A stretch of 64,000 nt of DNA from Morella rubra (taxonomy: Eukaryota; Streptophyta; Magnoliopsida; Fagales; Myricaceae). Positions 54,737 to 64,000 of the stretch are shown in pieces; position 1 is the stretch's first letter, and each line of letters starts with the position of its first letter. Location of the stretch: NCBI GenBank assembly GCA_003952965.2, contig CM025855.1, forward strand, positions 18,469,638 through 18,533,637. The letters run 5' to 3'. The notes beneath the pieces are model-generated. The model was not told the origin of the DNA. It worked only from the letters and a program-made list of their open reading frames with translations, and did not search any database. A program made the translations under genes and the position numbers.

Positions 54737-57700
54737 AGAGAAAATTTATACACAATTTCAAATGGCGAAAATTTAGTAGCAGAATGAACAGCTCTATTAT
54801 AAGCAAACTCAACATGTGGTAAACATTCTTCCCATGTTTTGATGTTCTTTCTAATGATCGCCCTCAATAAAGTAGACAAAGTCCTATTTACTACCTCAGT
54901 TTAACCATCAGTTTGTGGATGACAAGTAGTGGAAAATAACAACTTGGTGCCTAGCTTACACCACAAAGTCTTCCAAAAATAACTCAAGAACTTAGCATCT
55001 CTATCCGAAACAATTGTCCTAGGCATGCCATGTAATCTCTCAATTTCTCTAAAGAACAAGTCAGCAACATGTGAGGCATCATCCGTTTTGTGACATGAAA
55101 TAAAATGTGCCATCTTAGAAAATCTATCCACAACCACAAAAATTGAATCTCTTCCACGTTTAGTCCTAGGCAATCTTAACACAAAATCTATTGAAATATC
55201 AATTCAAGACTCACTAGGAATTGGTAAAGGAGTATACAAACTATTGGGCTGCATTTTGGATTTAGCTTGCCTACATGTGACACATCTACCACAAATTCAT
55301 TCAACATCTCGTTTCATGTGAAGTCAATAAAAGTGTTACTGCAAAATAGCTAAAGTTTTTGTAACTCCAAAATGTCCCATTAATCCCCCACCATGTGATT
55401 CACACACTAATAACTCCCTCAAAGAACAATTTGTCACGCATAGCTTATTTTCTCGAAATAGGAATCCATCAAGCCTAAAGAACTTACCAAATGCAGTTTT
55501 CTCACAAGCCCTATATTCCTCACAAAATTTATGGTCATCAGCGTATAAAGTTTTAATATGCTCAAAACCAAGCAATTTTGCATCAAGTGTGAAAGTAATG
55601 CATACCTGCGAGAAAGTGCATCGGCGACCACATTCTCCTTATCTTGCTTATACCGAATGACGTATGGAAACGTCTCAATGAATTCCACCCAACGCGCATG
55701 CCTTTTGTTTTGCTTGTGTTGGCCCTTCAAGTGTTTCAAGGACTCATGATCAGTGTGAATCACGAACTCCTTAGGCCATAGGTAGTGTTGCCACGTCTCT
55801 AAAGCTCGAACCAATGCATACAACTCCTTATCATAAGTTGGGTAGTTTAAGGCTGCCCCATTTAATTTCTCGCTGAAGTAAGCAATTGGTCGTCCTTCTT
55901 GCATAAGAACGGCACCTATACCAATACCTGAAGCATCACATTCAACTTCGAACATTTTAGAAAAGTTAAGGTAAAGATAGTAAAGGGGCGTTAATCAGCT
56001 TCTCTTTGATTAATTGAAATGCCTTTTCTTGCTCTTCTCCCCATCTAAATCCAACGTTCTTCTTTATCACTTCGGTAAGTGGTGCGGCTATGCTACTGAA
56101 GTCTTTCACGAACCATCGGTAAAAACTTGCAAGTCCATGAAAACTACGAACATTACCTACACTTGTGGGACTCGACCACTCTTGGATTGCACGTACCTTC
56201 TCTTCATCTACTTGTATACCTTGTGCACTAACAACAAACCCCAGAAATACAAGCTTATCGGTGTAAAAAGTACACTTCTTCAGATTAGCAAATAACTTTT
56301 CTTTCCTAAGCACATTTAAAACAGATTTCAAATGTGCTATATGATCGTCCACGTTTTTGCTATAAATGAGTATATCATCAAAGTAAACAACAACAAATCT
56401 ACCAATAAATGCATGCAGAACATGGTTCATAAGTCTCATAAAGGTACTCGGAGCATTAGTCAATCCAAAAGGCATAACTAACCATTCATACAAACCATAT
56501 TTTGTTTTAAAGGTGATTTTTCATTCATCTCCTTCTTTTATCCTAATTGATGATAACCACTTTTTAAATCAATCTTAGAAAATACACAAGAACCATGCAA
56601 TTCATCTAACAATTCATCTAAGCGAGGAATAGGATGACGATATTTTACCATTATGTTGTTGATGGCTCGGCAATCAACACACATTCTCCACGTCCCATCC
56701 TTATTAGGTACAAGTAAAATCGGAACCGCACATGGACTCATGCTCTCCCTCACGTGCCCTTTTTCCAACAACTCACTTATTTGCTGTTGAAGCTCTTTTG
56801 TCTCCTCGGGATTGCTCCTATAAGCTGGTCAGTTTGGAATTGTTGCACCGGGGACAAAATTAATTTGGTGTTCAATACCTCAGGATTGGAGGTAACCCAT
56901 GTGGTGTTTCATCGGGGAAGACATCCTCATACTCCTGCAAAAGAGAAACAATAGAACTAGGCAAAGCAAGGTCAACTTCGTTAGTGTTTAAAAATGCCTC
57001 TTTGTACAAAAGTACAATCATTGGCTGATTTGAAAGCATCGCTCGCTTGATCTCACTCACTTTTGCATAGAAATTCTTTTGTTTTCTCTCTAATTTTCTC
57101 TCAATGGCCGAACTTTGATTTTCTTTTTCTCTTTCTTTTTTCTCGGTCTCTCTCTGATTTTCACTCTTTTTCTTTTGTTCACTCTCTTTTTTCAATCTCA
57201 CATTGATCCTCATATACTTGTTGCGGTGTTAATGGTACAAGAGTGATTGGTTGCTGATTAAGTACAAAAGAGTATTTGTTCGTAAAGCCATCATGCTTCA
57301 CATGTCTATCGAACTGCCATGGACGCCCTAGCAATAGGTGTCCCGCTTGCATCGGTACTACATCACACAATCTTCATCTTTGTATTTACCGATTCGAAAA
57401 GCAACTAACACTTGCTTGCTCACCCTTATCTCTCCACTATCATTCAAGCCATTGCAACTTGTACGGCCTAGGGTGTTTCAACACGGGCAATCCCAATTTT
57501 TCCACCATGATTGTGCTTGCAACATTAGTACAACTACCACCATCAATAATCACACTACATACCTTATCTTTGACGTAGCACCTAGTGTGAAAGATGTTCT
57601 CCCGCTGTACTTCGTCAACTCCTTTTGCTTGCAAGCTCAATGCTCTCCTCACCACCAAGGTCAATGCATCAGGGGCTAAATATTCCTCCTCGGAAACCTC

Positions 57701-57823
57701 CTCCAATGGTGGCATGTCGTCGGTGTCGGAATCTTCACTATTGGTCACAATTTCACCATTGTCTTTCAACACCATGACTTGCTTATTTGGGCATTGATTT
57801 GCTATGTGTCCCTGCCTTGACAT
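54737..57823 (-). pseudogene. Gypsy pol: PR-RT-RH-IN
   Basis: Minus-strand domains in order. Protease: VIIDGGSCTNVAS (about 57530-57570). [22 protein letters not shown] and [12 protein letters not shown] (56540-56771), then [20 protein letters not shown] and [13 protein letters not shown] (catalytic YFDD, about 56360). RNase [21 protein letters not shown] and [18 protein letters not shown], ending VVADALSRR (about 55610). Integrase: [20 protein letters not shown] and [20 protein letters not shown] (54901-55160), then [18 protein letters not shown]. Stops and frameshifts separate the blocks. The chromodomain/C-terminal region is missing between 54737 and the LTR remnant. Confidence 0.9.
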
Positions 57824-58852
57824 CTAAAACATTTAATATCACGATTCCTAGAGGTAGAAGCTTCGGTTTTACCTTGAGGAACATGGCTGGTGGTCGCGGA
57901 CTTGGGCTCGGGTTTGGACGTTTGTGACTTGTCCAACTGCTTGGTATAACTCGGTTTAAAAGAGGTAGAACTGGAGTTATGACTTGCACGTGACCCACTC
58001 CCTCTCTTGAGTTGTTGCTCCACTTTGATAGCCATATGCACCATATCTTCCAACTCCACATAATGCTGCATGTCTACCTTATCTTGGATCTCTCGGTTTA
58101 ATCTGAGTAGAAATCTAGCCATTGTAGCCTCTCGATCCTCCTCCACATTAGCTCGGATCATAGCGATCTCCATCTCCTTGTAGTAATCCTCTACACCTCA
58201 GCTTCCTTGTCTAAGACCTTGTAGTTTTTTGTACAACTCTCGATAGTAGTAGCTTGGAACGAACCGCTTTCTCATCATCGTCTTCATATCCTCCCACGTC
58301 TCTATTGGTTGTTCTCTATTCCGCCTTCTATTTATCACAACTTGATCCCACCAAGTTATAGCATATTTAGAAAATTCAATCACAGCTAATTTTACCTTCT
58401 TTGTCTCGGAGTAGTTGTAACAATCAAACACGAACTCCATCTTCTTCTCCCACTCAAGATATGCTTCAGGATCAGATCTACCTTGAAAAGACAGGAACTT
58501 CATCTTAATACCACCCAAGTTGTTATCTTACTGATTCCTAGTTTCTCTAACCCGCCCTCCATGTCTCCTATAGCCAATAACAGAATCCCGATCCTCTTCT
58601 TCCTCAAAACCAGATCCATAAGGCTCTTCATCCTCAACCCTCACCTCCCTCTGTGGAACTCTTTCCCGTCTACGAAAATTGGGGTTGTTTTGTGGTGAAG
58701 TGAATCTCCATCTGTTCTATCCGTTCGTGAAATTGCTCTATTTCTGACTTCATCATACGCTTCATCTCACTCATCATGGCCTCCATAAACATTTTCGGGT
58801 CAGCTAGTGTCGTAGCATCGCAGGCAACGCTCTTACCACTGTTGTGAGACAT
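57802..58852 (-). pseudogene. Gypsy gag with CCHC zinc knuckle
   Basis: Starts about MSHNSGKSVACDATTLADPK at 58852, with methionine-rich MFMEAMMSEMKRMMKSEIEQ. The retrotrans_gag block is GRSDPEAYLEWEKKMEFVFD with KYAITWWDQVV and FVPSYYYRELYKKLQGLRQG (58198-58518). The knuckle CFRCQG at about 57815 continues GHIANQCPNK in another frame, so the C-x2-C-x4-H-x4-C is split by a frameshift. gag would form the particle. Breaks lie near 58190 and 57810. Confidence 0.85.
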
Positions 58853-59521
58853 GATTGCTGCAAAAACAAAGTAGAAAGAAAAAAAGGACCTCATAATTCT
58901 CTCCCTTACATGTTTACACTTAAGGATGTGGATCACTCTTCACTCGTGTTTCACTCAAAATAATTCACGGCTTTTACCCTCTAATGTTCTCACCACTCTT
59001 GCCTTTTTCCACTCGGTAATTCTCTTGCGTTCTTTTGAAGCTAAACAAACAACTCTAAGAATTTCCAGCAACAATTCACCAAGAACTCATCAAGGAATTT
59101 CAGGTAAAGCAAGAATAAGGAATTTCAGGAAAAGAAAAATATAAGGAATATGGTTGATTAGAAGTTTCGGAAGCACAGAATTAGCAAAATTTTTTCAGAG
59201 AAAAAAATTACTTGCTTGGGGTAAGGTGATTTTTGGAATAACTGGATCCACAATGTATGGAAACAAACAATTTTTTTTTTTGACTCCTTTTGTCTTCTTC
59301 TTCTTCTTTCGAGTTTCATTCCTTTTGTTTTGTTGGTGAAGATCAGCAAATATCTTTTGATAGCTACAGAATCAGATCTCGAAGTAAATAGGGTATGTGA
59401 GACTAGAACAAGAGTTTAGACATGAACTAGAACAAACAAAGATTGAACAGAAGGGATAAAGGAAATTTGGCTAACTGGGTATGTGAAAGACTAGAGTAGG
59501 CAAACCTGAACTAGAAAACTA

Positions 59522-59533
59522 GCTTTGATACCA
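59522..59533 (-). other. Gypsy primer-binding site
   Basis: The minus strand reads TGGTATCAAAGC, one base different from the initiator-tRNA-Met complement TGGTATCAGAGC. It lies two bases inside the LTR end (CACATCA at 59536), proving that the core of the element is minus-oriented and that 59536 is an LTR 3' end. Confidence 0.9.
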
Positions 59534-59535
59534 AA

Positions 59536-60345
59536 TGATGTGAACCTCGTCAAGAATAACGAGACCTAACAACAATAGGGAACCCAAGATCGTTCTAGGA
59601 CAGATTCAAATGGAAACCTTGACCCGTTATTTATGACAAACAAGAACCTTGGTATAAGGAAAATGCCACAAACGGTGGTGGAACTCCGTTTGATAAGTCG
59701 AGATGAACGCCACGGGAAATCCCGATAAGTTCGAGTAGTTCTTCAAAGAACCAAAGAGAATCACAAGACTCTCAAATAATATTAATCTCAAATTTATTGT
59801 TTTCTACGCCCAAAAGGCCCTATAAATATACTTGGAACATCCCTCCAAGAATAGGAAACTAACTCAAATTTGAAAGAAATTAAATGCTCTTAAAAGTCTT
59901 CCAAGAATAGGAAACTAATCAAATTCGAAAGAAATTAAATGCTCTTAAAAGTCTTCCAAGAATAGGAGAAGCTAGCATTTGAAAAGGAAATTCAAATGCT
60001 CCTAAAAATCCGAGTTTTTGAAAGAAGTAAACATTCATAAAATAATCCGGCTAAGAATAAGGAGAAGCCAGCATTTGAAAAGGAAATTCAAATGCTCCTA
60101 AAAATCCGGACTTCGCCAGATACGTCCTGCCTTTGTTCTAGCTGACATGTAAACGCCCGAAGTGCCAAGTAGTACAGACGCCCGATGTGTAAGCACAAGT
60201 ACTTCGGCCCGAGGTGCAGGTTACCTGGGATATTACCCGACAACTGGACATGAACTAAGCCTTGATTGTTATTGGTACCCATCTCGGTCTTGGTAGTATC
60301 ATCCATCTCTCTCAGATTAGTCCATTGAGCGCTTCCTTGAAACGT
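59536..60345 (-). repeat. Inner 5' LTR, minus orientation
   Basis: About 810 bases, from ACGTTTCAAGGAAGCGCTCA (60344) to GAGGTTCACATCA (59536) on the minus strand. It includes pol C-terminal coding (FKEALNGL, then TNNNQGLVHVQ), a TATA-like TATATTTATAGGGCC at about 59831-59817 and AATAAATTTGAG at about 59797. Compared with the left outer piece it lacks the first ~55 bases of the LTR. Two internal repeats of the phrase AGGAGCATTTGAATTTCC with TTTTCAAATGCT are present (about 59980-60100). Confidence 0.8.
59817..59831 (-). promoter_or_regulatory. LTR TATA box candidate
   Basis: TATATTTATAGGGCC on the minus strand, about 280 bases before the LTR 3' end and about 20 bases before AATAAATTT, is consistent with an LTR U3/R junction. 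Confidence 0.5.
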
Positions 60346-60405
60346 GAACGATCTTGGGTTCCCTAATGTTGTTGGGTCTCGTTATTTTTGATGAGGTTCA
60401 CATCA
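60346..60405 (+). repeat. Right outer LTR 3' end, plus orientation (60-bp cap)
   Basis: GAACGATCTTGGGTTCCCTA to GAGGTTCACATCA is the inverse of 59536-59595 with about four mismatches in 60. It is the 3' end of an LTR in plus orientation, directly followed by the TACAA duplication. Confidence 0.85.
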
Positions 60406-60760
60406 TACAAGGATCTGTTTGTTCTGTTAAAACATTTCACCTACAAAAAATCACAGATTCTGGACATCCCAAAATTAAATAGAAGGTTTAAGTGCATCTC
60501 ATGCCCCTGAGCTAAACAAAGTTATTTTCATACTCCTGAGGTAAACTTCAAGGTCACAATATGCCCATCCATTTTTTGCCATTTGAAACTTTAACGGTAA
60601 GTGCTGAAGTGTCAAAAATAAACACGTTAGCACCAATCAGATGATGCCAAATGTCCTATAGCCACACAAACGCCACGTCACTTGCTCGGTCATATGCCAC
60701 GTCAACATTATTTAAAATCATTTTATTTTAGTTTAAATATGTCATTTTTTTGGTGGGGGT

Positions 60761-60786
60761 GGGGGGGGGGGGGGGGGGGGGGGGGG
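60761..60786 (+). repeat. 26-base G homopolymer
   Basis: An uninterrupted run of 26 G, preceded by GGTGGGGGT. The matching place in unit 2 (about 63081) has only GGGGG. Confidence 0.9.
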
Positions 60787-61179
60787 AACAAATTACCTCC
60801 ATAAAAAAAAACTTAAAAAAAAAAACCGCAGAAACAGGAACCAAGCTTAGCCAACGTAAAAAAAAAAAAAATTAAAATTAAAATTTCTTTTGAAAAAAAA
60901 GAAACCAAAAGTAAAACTGAAATAAACATTTAACGTATTTTTTTTTATAGGGCTAAGCTGAACGGTCCCCTATATAAAAAAAAAAAAATTTAGAAAACCC
61001 ACAAAAATAGAAACCTCAATTGGGGTTCAGTTGAATGACGCGGTTCAGCTTAGCCTCCCAAAAAAAATTAAAATTATTTTTTTTAAAAAAAACCCTCAAA
61101 AATAGAAACGTCAATTGGGGCTAAGGTTCATAAAAAAAAAAAATTAAGAAAAAAACGCAAAACTAAAATGAACATTTAA

Positions 61180-61211
61180 CTCTTATATATATATATATAT
61201 ATATATATATG
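61180..61211 (+). repeat. (TA)n microsatellite in unit 1
   Basis: About 15 TA repeats. The matching tract in unit 2 is at 63385-63410 and is shorter and interrupted (ATAGATATG). Confidence 0.9.
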
Positions 61212-61715
61212 GGGCTAAATTGACGTTTTTTTTTTAAAGTTTAGGTCAAGATCCTTGGATAAGTTCAAACTCATTTCCATTTTGCAACTCTCACAACCTG
61301 TTGTTCAATGTGCTCGCTCAGCGTTTGATTACAAAGACAGGTAGTTGGAGATAGCTGGAGAGATTTATGGTAAAGTCTTTACCACGCATTAATTGCCATT
61401 AATCACTGACTAGCAACCTCAGCTTTGTCTCATCCCCCACATCACAGATCATATTTTACTTTCTGCCCTTACAATATCCTCAATACAAGATTAGTCCACC
61501 TAAATTCGCACCACTCGCCTATTCGTGCTTTACTTCTCGATCTACTTTCCACCGACTCTTGAAATATTAGTATAATATTAGTGGTTCTTCTCACAAAGCT
61601 CTAATATATTTCTAACAGTAAAAGCTTTAAAGTAATACGACATGCATTCAATTTTCAGCTGTGAAACCTTTACGGAAATATGCATACCATACTTTCACTC
61701 TCGTATTAAATAAAA

Positions 61716-61930
61716 GGTTAATTACAATTTCACTTTTCAAACTATCACCTATTCTTAAATATTTTTACAAACTTTAACTCGTTACAATTCACTCTCATAA
61801 ATTATATTTGTTAATACAATTTCATCCCTTAACCATATAATATGTGGGGGTAAATTACAACGAGTTAAAGTTTGAGGGAGTATTTAAGAATCAGGTGATA
61901 GTTTGAGAGAAAAAATTGTAATAAACACTT
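61716..61930. mobile_element. MITE family A, copy in array unit 2
   Basis: Same hairpin as 51675-51895 with scattered substitutions and a small deletion in the right arm (GTTTGAGGGAGTATTTAAG). Confidence 0.75.
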
Positions 61931-62089
61931 AAATAAGACATACAATGAATTGAAAATTTATACAACAGCTCTCATACCACACTATAGATGAAGGGATCCT
62001 TGCAGAATGAAAGGATACTTCAACTTTCAGCCCTCATACCAGAAAACGTAGGGGTGCTAGTAGAAACAAAATACGAAATGGCACTTACA

Positions 62090-62610
62090 GCCCTCGAGGT
62101 ATTTGAAAGTTGCAACTAGGTTTCTAAGGTAACAAATTAGCCATTTTGCTTCCTGAGGTAATGATTTTGAAAAAAAGAGGCCCCTCCATCTACCTATGTC
62201 TCCTTTCAATGTTAAATGCTGACATGTGTAGATTCTACTGAGTTTGCGATTTTTGGAGAAGAATATGGGAGGTGGTTTTCGGGGATGGGTATGAAGAAAG
62301 CTTAGGTGTTTTTTTTTTTGTTTTGTTTTGTAAGCTTGGCTAATGTGGCGTAAGTGGCTGCCTATGTTGGCGCTGACATAGTATTTGTGAGCTAATGCGT
62401 TTAGATTAGGCATGTGACTCAATTTAATTGGATTGACGTGGCATTAATTTGACATGTCAGTATTTATCATTAACGGAGGGAGACAAAGGTCGATGGAGAG
62501 GCTTCTTTTTCCCAAAATTATACCTCAGGGAATTAAATGGCTAATTTGTTATCTCGGGAACCCAATTGCAACTTTAGAATACCTCGGGACCTTTGGGTGT
62601 AATTTTGCCG
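62090..62610. mobile_element. Foldback element, MITE family C, copy in unit 2
   Basis: Same hairpin as 53797-54310, here uninterrupted: AGGTATTTGAAAGTTGCAAC at the left, and GTTGCAATTGGGTTC (reverse of right arm) at the right. Frames that cross it are shadows. Confidence 0.7.
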
Positions 62611-63840
62611 AAAAAAAATTATGTGGTAATGGGCTAAAAAATAAATCTAGATATGAAATTTGGACTCTTGTCAAACTGAGTTTTGTTTGAGGTACTTTTC
62701 AAGATTGCGTTGGTACGAGAATATGCAATGATCTGTTTGTTCTGTTAAAACATTTCACCTACAAAAAATCACAGATTCTGGACATCCCAAAATTAAATAG
62801 AAGGTTTAAGTGCATCTCATGCCCCTGAGCTAAACAAAGTTATTTTCATACTCCTGAGGTAAACTACTAGGTCATAATATGCCCATCCATTTTTTTGCCC
62901 GTTTGAAACCTTAACGGTAAGTGCTGATGTGTCAAAAATAAACACATTAGCACTAATCAGATGATGCCACGTGTCCTATAGCCACACAAATGCCACGTTA
63001 CTTGCCCAATCATATGCCACATCATCACTATTGTAAATCATTTTATTATTTATTTTTTTTAAATATGTCAATTGTTATTTTTGGGGGTAAGCTGAATTAG
63101 CCCCATAAAAATAAAAAATTTAGTAAATAAATAAAAAACCCGCACCAATAGAAACCTCAAGCTTAGCCCCATAAAAAAATTAAAATTAATTTTTTTTGGA
63201 AAAAAAAGAAACCAAAAGTAAAACTGAAATTAACATTTAACGTATTTTTTTATAGGGCTAAGCTGAACCGCCCCTTAAAAAAAAAAAAATTTAGAAAACC
63301 CGCAAAAATAGAAACGTCAATTGGGGCTAAGGTTCACCATAAAAAAAATTAAGAAAAAAACGCAAAACTAAAATGAACATTTAACTATATATATATATAT
63401 ATATAGATATGTGGCTAAGCTGAACGGTGCCGTTCAAAAGGCTAGCTCAGCGTTTGATTACCAAGACAGGTAGTTGGAGATAGCTGGAGAGATTTATGGT
63501 AAAGTCTTTACCATGTATTAATTGCCATTAATCACTGACTAGCAACCTCAGCTTTGTCTCATCCCCCACATCACAGATCATATTTTACTTTCTGCCCTTA
63601 CAATATCCTCAATACAAGATTAGTCCACCTAAATTCGCACCACTCGCCTATTCGTGCTTTACTTCTCGATCTACTTTCCACCGACTCTTGAAATATTAGT
63701 ATAATATTAGTGGTTCTTCTCACAAAGCTCTAATATATTTCTAACTGTAAAAGCTTTAAAGTAATACGACATGCATTCAATTTCCAGCTATGAAACCTTT
63801 ACGGAAATATGCATGCCATACTTTCACTCTCGTATTAAAT

Positions 63841-64000
63841 AAAAAATTAATTACAATTTCACTCCTCCAACTATCATCCATTTTTAAATATCTTCACAAT
63901 TTACTCTCATAAATTATACTTGTCAATATGATTTCATCCCTCAATCATATAATCTGTGAGGGCGAATTACAACGAGTTAAAGTTTATGGGAGTATTTGAG
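63841..64000. mobile_element. MITE family A, partial copy in unit 3
   Basis: Left arm and loop are present (TTACAATTTCACTCC, ACGAGTTAAAGTTTATGGGA). A short deletion has removed the CTTTAACTCGTTACAA portion of the left arm, and the window ends inside the right arm. Confidence 0.65.

Larger units (their letters stand above)
54430..60405 (-). mobile_element. Ty3/Gypsy element with inverted core, bounded by TACAA
   Basis: The whole insert is flanked by TACAA at 54425-54429 and 60406-60410; the paralogous site in unit 2 (about 62724) has a single TGCAA. Outer termini are TGATGCAAACC at the left and GGTTCACATCA at the right, both reading as the ends of one plus-oriented element. Inside, the primer-binding site, gag, pol and most LTR sequence are on the minus strand. 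Left and right orientation switches lie at about 54634 and 60345. Coding regions have stops and frameshifts, and the end of pol is deleted, so the element is not autonomous. Confidence 0.85.
60411..61237. other. Remainder of array unit 1
   Basis: Matches 62729-63430 of unit 2 (GATCTGTTTGTTCTGTTAAA, TGCCCCTGAGCTAAACAAAG). AT-rich, with phrases GGGGCTAAGCTGAACGG and GAAACCTCAATTGGGG repeated. No gene. Confidence 0.6.
51221..64000 (+). repeat. Tandem array of a ~2.2-kb unit (two copies and a partial third)
   Basis: Unit 1 starts at about 51221, unit 2 at about 61238, unit 3 at about 63443 and runs out of the window. The shared core starts ACAGGTAGTTGGAGATAGCT, then GCACCACTCGCCTATTCGTG, and is closely similar in all three. 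Unit 2 is about 2.2 kb. Unit 1 is 10 kb because it holds a 1.55-kb hAT element, a 5.98-kb Gypsy element and about 200 extra bases at 53591-53795. Unit 1 also lacks about 23 bases (TTGTTCAATGTGCTCGCTCA region) present in unit 2. No protein-coding gene was recognised in the unit; it carries several foldback elements. Confidence 0.85.

Noticed and set aside
59536-60405. Independent terminal-inverted-repeat DNA transposon
   Set aside because: A primer-binding site abuts the left end and the TACAA duplication belongs to the whole 6-kb insert, so the inverted ends are better explained as two LTR 3' ends in opposite orientation.
62057-62690. Minus- and plus-strand frames of 121 and 78 codons
   Set aside because: They run across the arms of foldback element C and reappear in the other unit in altered form.
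1-64000. tRNA, rRNA or other structural RNA genes
   Set aside because: None was recognised by eye; a covariance-model scan would be needed to exclude small RNAs.

Overview
The window is nuclear DNA of a flowering plant, most likely a eudicot. It carries LysM-receptor, SABATH and DUF247 gene families found only in plants, plant-type Copia, Gypsy, LINE, CACTA, hAT and PIF/Harbinger elements, very AT-rich spacers and no operon organisation. Species cannot be named from the sequence. The window is dominated by mobile elements. Only one host gene, a DUF247 gene at 47205-48842 (+), has a long intact reading frame. Two other host genes are relics: a LysM receptor-kinase ectodomain (260-1153, -) and the 3' end of a SABATH methyltransferase (31358-31930, -) cut by a CACTA element.

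Layout. 0-3.6 kb: LysM relic, CACTA-type subterminal repeats with a LINE 3' end nested in them, then a putative Copia LTR. 3.6-9.6 kb: a Copia gag fragment abutting a degenerate CACTA-like element whose flanks are full of GATCGATC motifs. 9.6-12.6 kb: an LTR-like stretch and a CACTA transposase relic (+). 13.0-19.1 kb: a nearly full-length but frameshifted L1-type LINE (-), carrying an embedded fragment of a Copia LTR. 19.3-23.2 kb: T-rich sequence without a gene. 23.2-31.1 kb: a decayed Copia element (+) of the same family as the LTR fragment in the LINE. 31.4-37.4 kb: SABATH relic and the CACTA element (-) that cuts it, with both CACTA genes recognisable. 37.4-47.2 kb: mostly short non-autonomous elements (hAT-like, PIF/Harbinger-like, foldback MITEs) and a LINE fragment. 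47.2-51.0 kb: the DUF247 gene and a shattered second copy of its 3' half. 51.2-64.0 kb: tandem copies of a roughly 2.2-kb unit. The first copy has been expanded to 10 kb by a hAT element and a Gypsy element.

The most informative part is 51.2-64.0 kb, because the second copy of the unit supplies the empty site for both insertions. This confirms an 8-bp target duplication for the hAT element (CTCATACC) and supports a 5-bp one for the Gypsy element (TACAA). It also shows that the Gypsy element is abnormal: its outer termini are in + orientation while everything between them (gag, pol, primer-binding site, most of both LTRs) is in - orientation. This looks like an inversion with breakpoints inside the two LTRs, or a self-integration product. 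I found no convincing new multi-gene biological system. The novelty here is in element structure and in the DUF247 gene's repeats.
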